Source: Paracoccaceae bacterium (GTDB lineage Bacteria > Pseudomonadota > Alphaproteobacteria > Rhodobacterales > Rhodobacteraceae). From it: a stretch of 53,935 nucleotides of DNA. Below the pieces are notes generated by a model. The model saw nothing but the letters and a program-made list of their open reading frames with translations. It did no database searches and was not told the origin of the DNA. Shown piece by piece: positions 7,315-15,748 of the stretch (its first letter is position 1; every line of letters begins with the position of its first letter). The stretch covers positions 1-53,935 of the forward strand of contig JAHQVS010000102.1 of NCBI GenBank assembly GCA_019634215.1, given 5' to 3'. The position numbers were made by a program, and so were the translations under genes.

Positions 7315-9168
7315 ATGTCTACTATTGCTGAGATTGCGTCGAATAACGACGACTTTAACTTGCTTGTGCGTGCTTTGGGCGCTGCTGGTCTTGTTGATGC
7401 TGTAGCTGATCCAAATACAGATTTAACTGTATTTGCCCCAACAGATGCGGCTTTTACTCAATTAGCGATTGATCTTGGCTTTACCGGAGACACTGCGGAC
7501 GAGGACGCTGTATTTGACGCCATCGTCGCGGCTTTGACTGACCTGTCGGGCGGGGGAGATCCAATTCCGTTGCTGACGGATGTGTTGCTCTACCACGTGT
7601 CGCCTGTGGGTAAAACGGCGGCAGAAGTCTCTGAAATTGCTTCTATTGAAACGCTGCTGACCGGCGCAACGGTTGGGGCATTGGGCGCTACCCTCAGCGA
7701 CAAAGAGCCTGATTTGCCCAACCCCACGATCGTGGCGCCTGATATCGCAGCGGACAATGGCGTGATACAAGCGATCGACCGCGTGCTTTTGCCTGTGAAT
7801 GTTGCAGGGAATGCGCCTCAGGACACCGTGGTGGATGTCGCGGTTGCGAATGGTTCTTTCACAATTCTGGCTCAAGCGCTGACGGCGGCTGATCTTGTCG
7901 GCGCATTATCCGCCGCTGATGCCGATGTAACTGTGTTCGCGCCTACTGACGCCGCCTTTGGCCGTCTGGCGGCAACGCTTGGGTTCACAGGCGATGTTGA
8001 TGACACCGATGCAGTTTTCGGTTTCATCGTTGAGGTCTTGACCGAGCTAGGCGGCGGCGATCCGATCCCGGTGTTGACCGATATCTTACTGTATCACGTT
8101 TCTCCTGGCGCCAAGACCTTTGCGGATATCGCTGGAGCAGGTTCTGTTACAACCTTGCTCACGGGAGCAGAGCTGTCTCCTGATGGGGCTGCAATCGGCG
8201 ATAATGATCCAGAGGGCCTGGACCCCAAGATCATCATTGCTGATGTCCCGGCGTCTAACGGGGTGGTGCAGGCAATTGATTACGTGCTGTTGCCGTTGGA
8301 TCTGGACGTGCCGGCTGGTGTGGACGCCAGCGGGGTGACGGGAACCGGTTTTGGCAGCCAGAGTGCTGATTTTATTTTGGGTGATGACGCCGCCCAAGAG
8401 CTTCGGGCCGGCGGAGGTGATGACGTCATTGATGGCGCGGGCGGCGCCGACATTTTACGCGGCGCCGGCGGTCAGGATACAGTTCTTGGCGGCGCCGGCG
8501 ATGATCTCGCCTTCGGCGGTGCAGGCGATGATGTTGTGCGTGGCGGCGCGGGCAATGATGATTTGTTCGGGAACTCCGGTGCGGATCAGGTCTTTGGCGA
8601 TGCAGGTGACGACATTCTGCGGGGCGGCGCTGGTGAAGACGAACTGCATGGCGGCGACGGCGCCGACAATCTTCGTGGCGGCGCTCGGGACGATATTGTC
8701 AACGGCGATGCGGGGGATGACATCGCCCGTGGCGGCGGTGGCGATGATACGTTGAATGGCGGAGAGGGGACGGATCGCGTCTTCGGCGGCATTGGCGACG
8801 ACATTGTCAACGGCGGCGCTGGAAACGACCGGGTATTCGGCAATATCGGCGATGACGTCGTGTCCGGTGGTAGTGGCGACGATGTGGTCAATGGCGGATT
8901 TGGAAATGACACCTTGTCTGGCGGTGCTGGCGTTGATCAGTTCCAGTTCTTCCATAGCTTTGGTGACGACGTCGTTTCCGATTTCGAAAGTGGGATCGAC
9001 ATCTTGGCGATCAACCTCGCTGTCGCAGACTCTTTCGATGACCTGACTATCACTGCCGTAGACTCTGCGGACGGCAGCGGCACTGTCATTAGTGTTGGAG
9101 GCAACTCCATTACGCTGTCCGATATTGAGGTCGGTAATATCTCTGCTGATGACTTTGTCTTCATCTAA
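7315..9168 (+). CDS. Two fasciclin (FAS1) domains plus RTX repeats, secreted adhesin-like protein
   Basis: A 617-residue protein with a clear architecture. FAS1 domain 1 spans about 1 to 162 and domain 2 about 167 to 330; both carry the H1 motif (DLTVFAPTDAAFTQL and DVTVFAPTDAAFGRL), the central LLYHVSP and the closing NGVIQAIDRVLLP or NGVVQAIDYVLLP. About 20 RTX nonapeptides follow at 345 to 540, then a C-terminal segment ending DDFVFI. There is no Sec signal, so type I secretion is expected. FAS1 domains mediate cell adhesion or matrix and polysaccharide contacts. The start ATG has ATGAGGAG upstream. The acidic composition fits a calcium-dependent extracellular fold. The CAP-RTX protein upstream ends similarly (DDFIF), so both probably use the same exporter. 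Confidence 0.9.
   Translation: MSTIAEIASNNDDFNLLVRALGAAGLVDAVADPNTDLTVFAPTDAAFTQLAIDLGFTGDTADEDAVFDAIVAALTDLSGGGDPIPLLTDVLLYHVSPVGKTAAEVSEIASIETLLTGATVGALGATLSDKEPDLPNPTIVAPDIAADNGVIQAIDRVLLPVNVAGNAPQDTVVDVAVANGSFTILAQALTAADLVGALSAADADVTVFAPTDAAFGRLAATLGFTGDVDDTDAVFGFIVEVLTELGGGDPIPVLTDILLYHVSPGAKTFADIAGAGSVTTLLTGAELSPDGAAIGDNDPEGLDPKIIIADVPASNGVVQAIDYVLLPLDLDVPAGVDASGVTGTGFGSQSADFILGDDAAQELRAGGGDDVIDGAGGADILRGAGGQDTVLGGAGDDLAFGGAGDDVVRGGAGNDDLFGNSGADQVFGDAGDDILRGGAGEDELHGGDGADNLRGGARDDIVNGDAGDDIARGGGGDDTLNGGEGTDRVFGGIGDDIVNGGAGNDRVFGNIGDDVVSGGSGDDVVNGGFGNDTLSGGAGVDQFQFFHSFGDDVVSDFESGIDILAINLAVADSFDDLTITAVDSADGSGTVISVGGNSITLSDIEVGNISADDFVFI
8341..8940 (+). repeat. RTX nonapeptide repeat block (FAS1 protein)
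   Basis: Tandem 27-base units encode GGAGDDxxx-type calcium-binding nonapeptides (FGGAGDDVV, RGGAGNDDL). GGCGGC-rich runs recur through the block. They encode the beta-roll that precedes the C-terminal secretion signal. Confidence 0.85.
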
Positions 9169-9181
9169 TGAGAAAGGCGTG

Positions 9182-9205
9182 GGTCAGATTTAATCCTGAC
9201 CTTTT
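9182..9205 (+). terminator. Hairpin after the FAS1-RTX gene
   Basis: GGTCAG (9182-9187) and CTGACC (9196-9201) form a short stem followed by TTTTG, 13 bases after the stop codon. It is a plausible weak Rho-independent terminator. Confidence 0.5.
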
Positions 9206-9563
9206 GCCGATAAGTGACTTTGTAAAGCCCTGCGAGCCGTCAGTGCTTTGTGAAGACTAAGAGTGCCTGGCGACCGGTTCGACTTGGACCGGCCGCCATT
9301 GCTTGAAGGAGGCGAAGCTTAGGCTGCAATCACGTGGCTTCTGGCGATCTGAAGCCACCTGAAAATGCCCGCTCTATAATCGCCCGAGCGGCTCTCCAGG
9401 TTTCTTTTCACTTTAAACATTATTACTCCGCATGATGCATACTGTGTCCAAGAGGCTGGTTTTGAAAGGTTGCGCAGAGAGTGCGCCAAGCGCAGTGTGG
9501 CCGTCTCTTGAGGGTGATAACCACAGATAACAGCAGTGGGGGGCGTTTGTGGGAAAAGGTGGC
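9206..9563. other. Intergenic region upstream of the Ebo cluster
   Basis: About 360 bases without a supported gene. A second inverted repeat, CCGGTTC (9274-9280) with GGACCGG (9286-9292), lies inside. The remainder presumably carries the promoter of eboD-eboE-eboC; no clear consensus hexamers were recognised. Confidence 0.5.
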
Positions 9564-10769
9564 ATGCTTGAGCAAGGTGCATATGGACGCCTGGACGATG
9601 ATGCGGAAGCGGTGTTGTGGCAGGAGTTTTCCGTGCCCTTTCGTTTCCCCGTCGCCTTTACCCGCAACGCCTTAGCGCCAGACAACAGCCTTTTGGCGGA
9701 CATGCTGTCAATGCGAGAGGCGGACAAACGGCATCGCCTCCATGTGGTGGTTGATGAGGGTGTCGCCGCAGCTTGGCCAAATCTGAATGAGCAGATCGCT
9801 GCGTACGTGGCGACCTATGGCAACCACCTTGAGCTGCTGGATGCGCCGCGAGTCGTGCCCGGTGGTGAGCGGATTAAGCAAAGCTTTGAGCATGTCGAGG
9901 CGGTGTTGGACGACACTCACCGCCTGCGCATTGATCGACATTCCTATATCGTCGCCATTGGCGGCGGGGCGATGTTGGACGCCATCGGTTTGGCGGCGGC
10001 GACGGCTCATCGCGGGGTTAGGCATGTGCGGCTGCCGACCACGGTGTTGTCTCAGAACGACTCCGGCGTTGGGGTCAAGAACGCGGTCAACCTGAAAAAC
10101 GTCAAGAATTTCATGGGGTCCTTCGCGCCGCCGTGGGCCGTGCTGAATGATTTCAATTTTCTCGACACACTGGAGCCGCGTGACAAGGTGTCGGGCGTGT
10201 CCGAAGCTGTCAAAGTGGCGTTGATCCGCGATCCGGCGTTTTTCTATCGGTTGGAGCAGGACGCTGATGCGTTGGCGGCGTTCCAGCCTGCTGAGACAGA
10301 ATACATGATCCGCCGCTGTGCTGAGCTGCATATGCGCCAAATTGGTGCGGCGGGCGATCCGTTCGAGATGGGCAGCGCTAGGCCACTCGATTTCGGCCAT
10401 TGGGCGGCGCATAAGCTGGAGGCCATGACTGAGCATGCGGTGCGCCATGGCGAGGCCGTTGCTATTGGCATCGCACTGGACAGCCGGTACTCGGTGTTAA
10501 GTGGTCGGTTGGCTCCAGGGCTTGACGAGCGCATTTGCGCGTTGATGGAGCGCCTCGGTTTTGGCCTGTGGCACGACGCGTTGGATAAGGTCGGCGCTTC
10601 AGGTGAGCCGGCGTTGCTCACCGGGTTGCGGGAGTTCCAGGAGCATCTGGGCGGTCAGTTGACGGTCACGCTCTTGAGCGAAATTGGGACCGGTGTCGAA
10701 GTGCATGAGATCGACGGTGCATTGATGATGCAGGCTGTGGACTGGCTCCAGACTCGCGCCACTTCTTAA
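9564..10769 (+). CDS. eboD: EboD, 3-dehydroquinate synthase-like cyclase
   Basis: About 401 residues of the sugar phosphate cyclase superfamily (3-dehydroquinate synthase fold), matching the EboD branch. The NAD-binding segment IGGGAMLDAIGLAAATAHRG and the LPTTVLSQNDSGVGVKNAVN loop are present. The expected zinc ligands are visible as Glu in VSEAVKVAL, His in DFGHWAAHKLE and His in RHGEAVAIG, so an active cyclase is likely. The substrate need not be DAHP: EboD proteins are encoded beside other ebo genes, not in the shikimate pathway. Start: ATG 9564 has AAGG upstream; an in-frame GTG at 9549 with a G-run upstream is the alternative. EboE follows 21 bases later. First gene of eboD-eboE-eboC. 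Confidence 0.88.
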   Translation: MLEQGAYGRLDDDAEAVLWQEFSVPFRFPVAFTRNALAPDNSLLADMLSMREADKRHRLHVVVDEGVAAAWPNLNEQIAAYVATYGNHLELLDAPRVVPGGERIKQSFEHVEAVLDDTHRLRIDRHSYIVAIGGGAMLDAIGLAAATAHRGVRHVRLPTTVLSQNDSGVGVKNAVNLKNVKNFMGSFAPPWAVLNDFNFLDTLEPRDKVSGVSEAVKVALIRDPAFFYRLEQDADALAAFQPAETEYMIRRCAELHMRQIGAAGDPFEMGSARPLDFGHWAAHKLEAMTEHAVRHGEAVAIGIALDSRYSVLSGRLAPGLDERICALMERLGFGLWHDALDKVGASGEPALLTGLREFQEHLGGQLTVTLLSEIGTGVEVHEIDGALMMQAVDWLQTRATS

Positions 10770-10790
10770 ATCTAGTGATAGGGCTGACCG

Positions 10791-11993
10791 ATGGATCTCG
10801 CGAGCGCGCGCGGACGTCTTTGTTATTGCACCAATATTCATGCGGGCGAAAGCTGGGAGTCCTTGGCGGCGGCGCTGCGGGGCGTCTCTGCCGAGGTCAA
10901 GACTCAGGTTTCGCCTGGGGCCGCCATGGGCATCGGGCTCAGGGTTTCCGCCGAGGCGATGCAGGCTTTGAAGGTGCCGGCGGCGCGTGCTGAGCTGGGG
11001 AATATCCTGGCGGAGCAAAATTTTGAGCTATGGACGATCAACGGATTTCCGTATGGGCCGTTCCATGGCCAGCCGGTGAAACAACAGGTGTATGAGCCGG
11101 ATTGGCGGACCTCGGAACGCCTCGCCTACACCAACGATTTGGCGGATCTGCTGGCGGAGTTTGGCACCTCAAACGGGGAGTCTCTGAGTCTCAGCACCGT
11201 GCCTGGCGCTTTCAAGCCGAACGGTGTCGGCGCTGAGGCGGCGATGGCGGAGACCATTCTTGCTCAGGTCGCACATAACATTGGGATCAGAGAGCGCACC
11301 GGTAAGACCATCGCCCTGGCGCTGGAGCCGGAGCCTTGCTGTTTCCTAGAGACCATCGAGGAATCGGTTGAATTCTTCGCGCACTATCTGTTTTCCGAAG
11401 CTGCGGCTGGGAAAGTAGCGGAGCTGGCGGGGGTGTCCAAGGCCGAGGCGGCGGCCGCGCTCCCGCGCCATCTCGGTCTCTGCTATGACGTTTGCCACGC
11501 TGCGGTGGAGTTCGAGGACCCGGCTGAGAGCGTGGCGATGTTGCGTCAGGCTGGGGTGCCCATCCACAAGCTGCAACTCTCGGCTGCTCTGCGGTTGCCC
11601 CAAATCGATGCGGTGATGCGCGACGCCTTGTCAGCTTTTGTTGAGCCGACCTACCTGCACCAAGTGGTCGCTCGCGACGCCGCCGGGGCGTTGACGCGCT
11701 ATGTCGATCTGCCTGAGGCGTTGGCGCGGGGAGTGGTATCCGACGGCGAGGAATGGCGGGTCCATTTTCATGTGCCGATTTTCCTGGCTGAACTGACCCC
11801 CAGTTTGCGGCGTTTTCACACCACTCAGGATTTTCTGGCCGAGATCCTGGCGCATCATGCAAATGATCCGATCTCTCCACATCTTGAGGTGGAAACCTAT
11901 ACGTGGGACGTGTTGCCTGACGAGCTTCGAGACGCGCCGATCGCTGATGCGATCGCCCGAGAGCTGAATTGGGTGGCTCGTCGCCTGTATTAA
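10791..11993 (+). CDS. eboE: EboE, TIM-barrel metabolite traffic protein
   Basis: A 400-residue TIM-barrel protein of the xylose isomerase/sugar phosphate isomerase-like superfamily, matching the EboE family. It opens with LCYCTNIHAGESWESLAAAL and contains the barrel motifs IALALEPEPCCFLET and LGLCYDVCHAAVEF, whose acidic and His residues would form a divalent metal site. The activity of EboE is not established; the fold suggests an isomerase or hydrolase acting on a cyclitol or sugar-like intermediate, which would fit following the cyclase EboD. It is 21 bases downstream of eboD and 10 bases upstream of eboC, so all three are surely co-transcribed. Confidence 0.88.
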   Translation: MDLASARGRLCYCTNIHAGESWESLAAALRGVSAEVKTQVSPGAAMGIGLRVSAEAMQALKVPAARAELGNILAEQNFELWTINGFPYGPFHGQPVKQQVYEPDWRTSERLAYTNDLADLLAEFGTSNGESLSLSTVPGAFKPNGVGAEAAMAETILAQVAHNIGIRERTGKTIALALEPEPCCFLETIEESVEFFAHYLFSEAAAGKVAELAGVSKAEAAAALPRHLGLCYDVCHAAVEFEDPAESVAMLRQAGVPIHKLQLSAALRLPQIDAVMRDALSAFVEPTYLHQVVARDAAGALTRYVDLPEALARGVVSDGEEWRVHFHVPIFLAELTPSLRRFHTTQDFLAEILAHHANDPISPHLEVETYTWDVLPDELRDAPIADAIARELNWVARRLY

Positions 11994-12003
11994 GGGGGGC
12001 GAG

Positions 12004-12897
12004 ATGAGAGACGGAGGGCTGTCGGCCCCTGGCGCTGGCGATATCACTCTGAAGACGGCGATGGAACTGGGGCGGGTGTCAAACTTGCCCACGGTCTGGA
12101 GTAACGCCTTGGCGGCTGTTGTGTTGGCCAACGGGTCGGATGGAATCTTCACTTGGGGTTTTGTGGCGCTGTTGATCGCGTTGTCGCTGTTCTATCTCGG
12201 TGGGATGTTCCTGAACGACTACTTTGACGCCGAGATTGACCGGCGGATGGGGAAGGATCGCCCAATCCCGCGCGGCGAGGTCTCAAAATCGACGGTGATG
12301 TGGCTCGGTGGTGGAATGCTCTTCCTAGGCCTGCTGATCTGTTCACGCTTTAATACAGACGCGGTTGGCGCCGGTGTCGCGCTGACGGCGGCGATCCTGC
12401 TTTATGACATCACCCACAAGCAAACTGTGTTCGCGCCGGTGTTCATGGGGCTGTGCCGGGGCGCGGTGTATCTCGTGGCGGCTTCGGCGATCACCGAGAC
12501 CACACGGTTGCCAGTGTTTGTCGGCGCCACCGGCTTGTTCATCTATGTGATCGGTCTGACATACGCCGCCAAGCAGGAGGACTATAACCGTCTCGGGTCG
12601 GCGTGGCCACTTCTGGTGCTACTGGGCCCAGTGATCCTCGGCGCGATGCTGATCACCGTCGCTTGGGCAACTCTGCCTTACTGGCTGATATTGGTGGCGT
12701 GGATGAGCGCTTGCGTGTTCAGCCTGTTCCGGCGTTTGCCGGGCGACGTTGGCCGCGCCGTGGTCGGATTGATTGCGGGAATTTCACTCTATGACGCCAT
12801 GTTGATGGCCGCTGCTGGTGCGCCGGTGATGGCGTTGTTGGCGGTGATGTGCTTTGGGGCGACGTTGTGGTTGCAGCGGGTGGCGTCGGGGACTTAG
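12004..12897 (+). CDS. eboC: EboC, UbiA-like membrane prenyltransferase
   Basis: A 297-residue polytopic membrane protein (about 8 to 9 helices) of the UbiA family, EboC branch. The first Asp-rich motif is intact (NDYFDAEIDRRMGKDRPIPRG, with N and three Asp positioned to bind Mg-diphosphate). The second motif is degenerate (AAKQEDYNRLGSAWP), as in other EboC proteins as far as I recall. UbiA enzymes transfer an isoprenyl chain to an acceptor at the membrane, but EboC's donor and acceptor are unknown. In the cyanobacterium Nostoc, eboA, eboB and eboC are needed to export the scytonemin monomer to the periplasm. GGGGGGCGAG precedes the ATG. Codon use and GC match the neighbours. Confidence 0.88.
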   Translation: MRDGGLSAPGAGDITLKTAMELGRVSNLPTVWSNALAAVVLANGSDGIFTWGFVALLIALSLFYLGGMFLNDYFDAEIDRRMGKDRPIPRGEVSKSTVMWLGGGMLFLGLLICSRFNTDAVGAGVALTAAILLYDITHKQTVFAPVFMGLCRGAVYLVAASAITETTRLPVFVGATGLFIYVIGLTYAAKQEDYNRLGSAWPLLVLLGPVILGAMLITVAWATLPYWLILVAWMSACVFSLFRRLPGDVGRAVVGLIAGISLYDAMLMAAAGAPVMALLAVMCFGATLWLQRVASGT

Positions 12898-12998
12898 TTC
12901 TTCCACTCAAACTGTGTTTGGCGCGAAGCAGCTGTCGCAAAAGAGTCGTGGATCTGCTCCATTAACCGAATACAGGTTGGTGCTTGCGGAGAGTGACT

Positions 12999-14243
12999 AT
13001 GGCGGATGGCTTTGTTCCCCCCACCGAGAAGAAAAAGCTGTTGGCCTTAGACGGCGGCGGCATTTTGGGGATGATGTCGCTTCAGATCTTGAAAGAGATC
13101 GAGAGCAAGTTGGCCCAGACGGCGCCTGATCCTGAGAAGTTTCGGCTCGGCGATTATTTTGACTATATCGGCGGCACGAGTACGGGCGGTATCATCGCCG
13201 CCGGCCTCGCTATGGGCATGAGCGTTGATCAGCTGATCAGGCTATATCGGGACAAGGCGGCGGACATCTTTGAGAAGCGCACCTTCATGTTCCGGCGTAT
13301 GTGGCGGGGTTATAATCACGACAAGTTTGTCGAGATCTTGAAAAAAGAGCTAATCAAGGACGGTAAGGACACCATTGCGGATCTTCGTGACGGTGGGCAT
13401 TTGCACTGCATGCTGCTGATCGCGCTGCGCAATGCGTCCACCGCGTCACCCTGGACCGCGAGCAGCAATGAATGCGACCCGTTCGCGGTGCCGTTAGGGA
13501 AGCTGAAATTGTGGGAGGTGGTCCGCGCCAGCACCGCCGCGCCAACCTATTTCGCGCCGCAAAAGCTGCCGATCCGCAATGAGCGCGGTGAGCCGGTAAT
13601 GAAGCCGAAAGGCTCGACCAATCCCCGCTTGGACAGCTTTGAGGACGGCGGCGTCACTGCCTATAACAATCCGTCCGTCGCACTGTTTCGACATGCCGCG
13701 TTGAGTGAGCATTGGACGGGGGGCGCGCATTGGCCGGATCCGGCGCGCGTGCCCGCGCCGAAGGGGACACCTTGGGCGACCGGTGAGAATCGGATGCTGT
13801 TGGTTTCGGTTGGTTGCGGCGAGGCGCGGGAAGCCACGTTTTCGGTCAAGGAGTCGGGCAATTTCCTGCTGAAGACGGCGGCGAAGGTGCCGAGCGATCT
13901 GATGTCGGCTTACGCAATGGAAAACGACATCATGTGCCGCACGCTTGGGCGTTGCGTGTTTGGACCGAAAATAGATCTGCTCTATGATCGCATGCAGCGT
14001 AGCGCCGAGGAGACCGGTGGCACGCGGGCGTTCAGCTATATCCGGTACAACCCTGAAGTCTCTCCTGGCGGGCTGAAGGAGCTGGAAATTAAGGATTGGG
14101 AAACCCTGAAGATGGGGATGGCTGACATCGATAAGCTAGACCGAATGGAGGAGGTCGGCCGACTGACTGCAAAACAGCAGGTCGACGTTTACGAGCATTT
14201 CGCTGGCTTCCTGCCATCCGATGCCGAAGTCCCTGTGTCATAA
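12999..14243 (+). CDS. Patatin-like phospholipase in the Ebo cluster
   Basis: A 414-residue patatin-family lipid acyl hydrolase with the complete Ser-Asp dyad: oxyanion loop DGGGILG at 18 to 24, nucleophile elbow GTSTG with Ser61, and Asp216 in EDGGVTAYNNP. Patatins deacylate phospholipids or other acyl esters. The protein has no signal peptide and is probably cytoplasmic or membrane-associated. The start ATG has GGAGAG six bases upstream; a TTG 15 bases earlier is less likely. It lies about 100 bases after eboC on the same strand and converges on eboF with an eight-base gap, so it is embedded inside the ebo locus. Patatin is not one of the six named Ebo proteins, which makes it a candidate accessory enzyme here. 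Confidence 0.9.
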   Translation: MADGFVPPTEKKKLLALDGGGILGMMSLQILKEIESKLAQTAPDPEKFRLGDYFDYIGGTSTGGIIAAGLAMGMSVDQLIRLYRDKAADIFEKRTFMFRRMWRGYNHDKFVEILKKELIKDGKDTIADLRDGGHLHCMLLIALRNASTASPWTASSNECDPFAVPLGKLKLWEVVRASTAAPTYFAPQKLPIRNERGEPVMKPKGSTNPRLDSFEDGGVTAYNNPSVALFRHAALSEHWTGGAHWPDPARVPAPKGTPWATGENRMLLVSVGCGEAREATFSVKESGNFLLKTAAKVPSDLMSAYAMENDIMCRTLGRCVFGPKIDLLYDRMQRSAEETGGTRAFSYIRYNPEVSPGGLKELEIKDWETLKMGMADIDKLDRMEEVGRLTAKQQVDVYEHFAGFLPSDAEVPVS

Positions 14244-14251
14244 GGGTCGGG

Positions 14252-15643
14252 CTATCCCCGCCCGAACACGTGATCCAACGTCAGCTGCTTAAACGCCGTC
14301 GCTTCAACTGGTCCTTCCGGGAGCAGATCCGATTCGGAGCTGATGACCAGTGGACCGTCATCAGGGTCGTCTGTAAGGCGTCCATGCGCGCCTTTCACAA
14401 GCTGGGTGTCCTTCAGGGAGATCACGTCGAGTGGCTGGCGGAAGCCCAGTTTGCGCTTCGCTAGGCGCCAGCCAGCGGAGATTTTTGGGTTTGCAAGCGC
14501 GGGATCGAAGAACAGCTCTACCGGGTCATACCCTGGTTTGCGGTGGATATCGACGGTGCGGGCGAAATCCGGTGCTAAAGCGTCATCAAGCCAGTAGTAA
14601 TAGCTGAACCAGCGGTCCGGGGCTGAGATCGCCACCAACTCGCCGGAGCGCGGATTGTCGAGACCATTGGCGCGTTTGCCCTCCAGATCCCAGACCTGCT
14701 CGACGCCGTCGAGGGCTTCGATCACCGCTTTCACCTCGGCAATGCGATCGGGATTTTTGATATAGACATGGGCGATCTGATGGTCGGCCATGGCGAAGGC
14801 TTCGGAGGCCCCGGGGTCGAGGACTTCCCGGCCAAACTCTTCGGGCCGCACCGCCACCAATCCGGCGCGGCGCAGGGCGCGGTTGATATGAACGGCGTCG
14901 GTGCATTTCGTGATGCCGTATTCCGACACCACCAATGTGGCCATGCCGCGTGAGTCGGCGTATTCGATGAGGCTGGCGCAGAGATCGTCGACCTCTTTCA
15001 GATCCTGTTGCAGGCGCGGGTGGTCAAGATCCGGGCCGAGGCGCTGCAGATTATAATCGAGGTGCGGAAGATAACACAGCGTCAGGGTAGGATCGCGCGT
15101 CTCCATCACATGGCGGGTGGCGTTGGCGATCCAGGCGCTAGACTCGATGTCCGCTAACGGCCCCCAGAATTTGAACAGCGGAAACTTGCCGAACTTGGCG
15201 TCTAACTCGTCATGGAGGGCCGGGGGAAAGGCGTAATGGTCCGGCAGCTTGCGCCCGTCGGCAGGATACATTGGGCGCGGGGTCGCGGAATAATCGGCGC
15301 TGGCGTACATATTGTACCACCAGAACATCTTGGCGCAGCTGAAGTTAGCGTCCTGCTTCTTCCCGGCGTCCCAGATCTTTTCCCCGGAAACCAACTGATT
15401 GGGCTGGCGCCATAGCAGCACTTCCGAAAGGTCACGGAAGTACCATCCGTTGGCGACGGCGCCATGCCCGCTGGGTGTGAGGCCGGTGACGAGGGTAGAT
15501 TGTGAAGTGCAGGTGACGGCTGGCGTCACCGTCCGCAAAGGCCGCATGCCGCCGCGCGCCGCTAGTTTCGTGAGCGCTGGGGTGTGAGGACCGACGAGCC
15601 CAGGAGCCAGGCCGACGACGAGGAGAACGAGGGTCTGACGCAT
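14252..15643 (-). CDS. eboF: EboF, alkaline phosphatase superfamily (nucleotide pyrophosphatase-like) protein
   Basis: About 463 residues of the alkaline phosphatase/phosphodiesterase superfamily, EboF type. The nucleophile region is TPAVTCTSQSTLVTGLTPSG (about 40 to 59), followed by HG. Further metal ligands are expected in CYLPHLDYNLQRLGPD, VVSEYGITKCTDAVHINRAL and AMADHQIAHVYI. The N-terminal DG of classic nucleotide pyrophosphatases is replaced by VVGLAPGLVG. Homologues act on phosphodiester or pyrophosphate bonds; the EboF substrate is unknown. The ATG at 15643 has GGAG six bases upstream and was chosen over an in-frame start nine codons earlier. This is the only ebo gene on the minus strand, divergent from eboA. 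Confidence 0.85.
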   Translation of the reverse strand: MRQTLVLLVVGLAPGLVGPHTPALTKLAARGGMRPLRTVTPAVTCTSQSTLVTGLTPSGHGAVANGWYFRDLSEVLLWRQPNQLVSGEKIWDAGKKQDANFSCAKMFWWYNMYASADYSATPRPMYPADGRKLPDHYAFPPALHDELDAKFGKFPLFKFWGPLADIESSAWIANATRHVMETRDPTLTLCYLPHLDYNLQRLGPDLDHPRLQQDLKEVDDLCASLIEYADSRGMATLVVSEYGITKCTDAVHINRALRRAGLVAVRPEEFGREVLDPGASEAFAMADHQIAHVYIKNPDRIAEVKAVIEALDGVEQVWDLEGKRANGLDNPRSGELVAISAPDRWFSYYYWLDDALAPDFARTVDIHRKPGYDPVELFFDPALANPKISAGWRLAKRKLGFRQPLDVISLKDTQLVKGAHGRLTDDPDDGPLVISSESDLLPEGPVEATAFKQLTLDHVFGRG

Positions 15644-15748
15644 GGGAAGCTCCGATCGGCGGTGTCGCATTCCGCGACTTCAATGTTGGCGCTGGCGGTT
15701 TTATGCGGCAATAGCACAGAACACAGCGTCAATTTTTCGGAGGAGCGG
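15644..15748. promoter_or_regulatory. Divergent promoter region between eboF and eboA
   Basis: These 105 bases separate the start codons of eboF and eboA and must hold the promoters for both transcription units. The eboA ribosome site GGAGGAG lies at 15739-15745. Clear hexamers were not identified, so this call rests on gene orientation. Confidence 0.5.

Noticed and set aside
9564-10769. Housekeeping aroB (3-dehydroquinate synthase)
   Set aside because: Sequence style and neighbours match EboD, and aroK, normally next to aroB, is absent.
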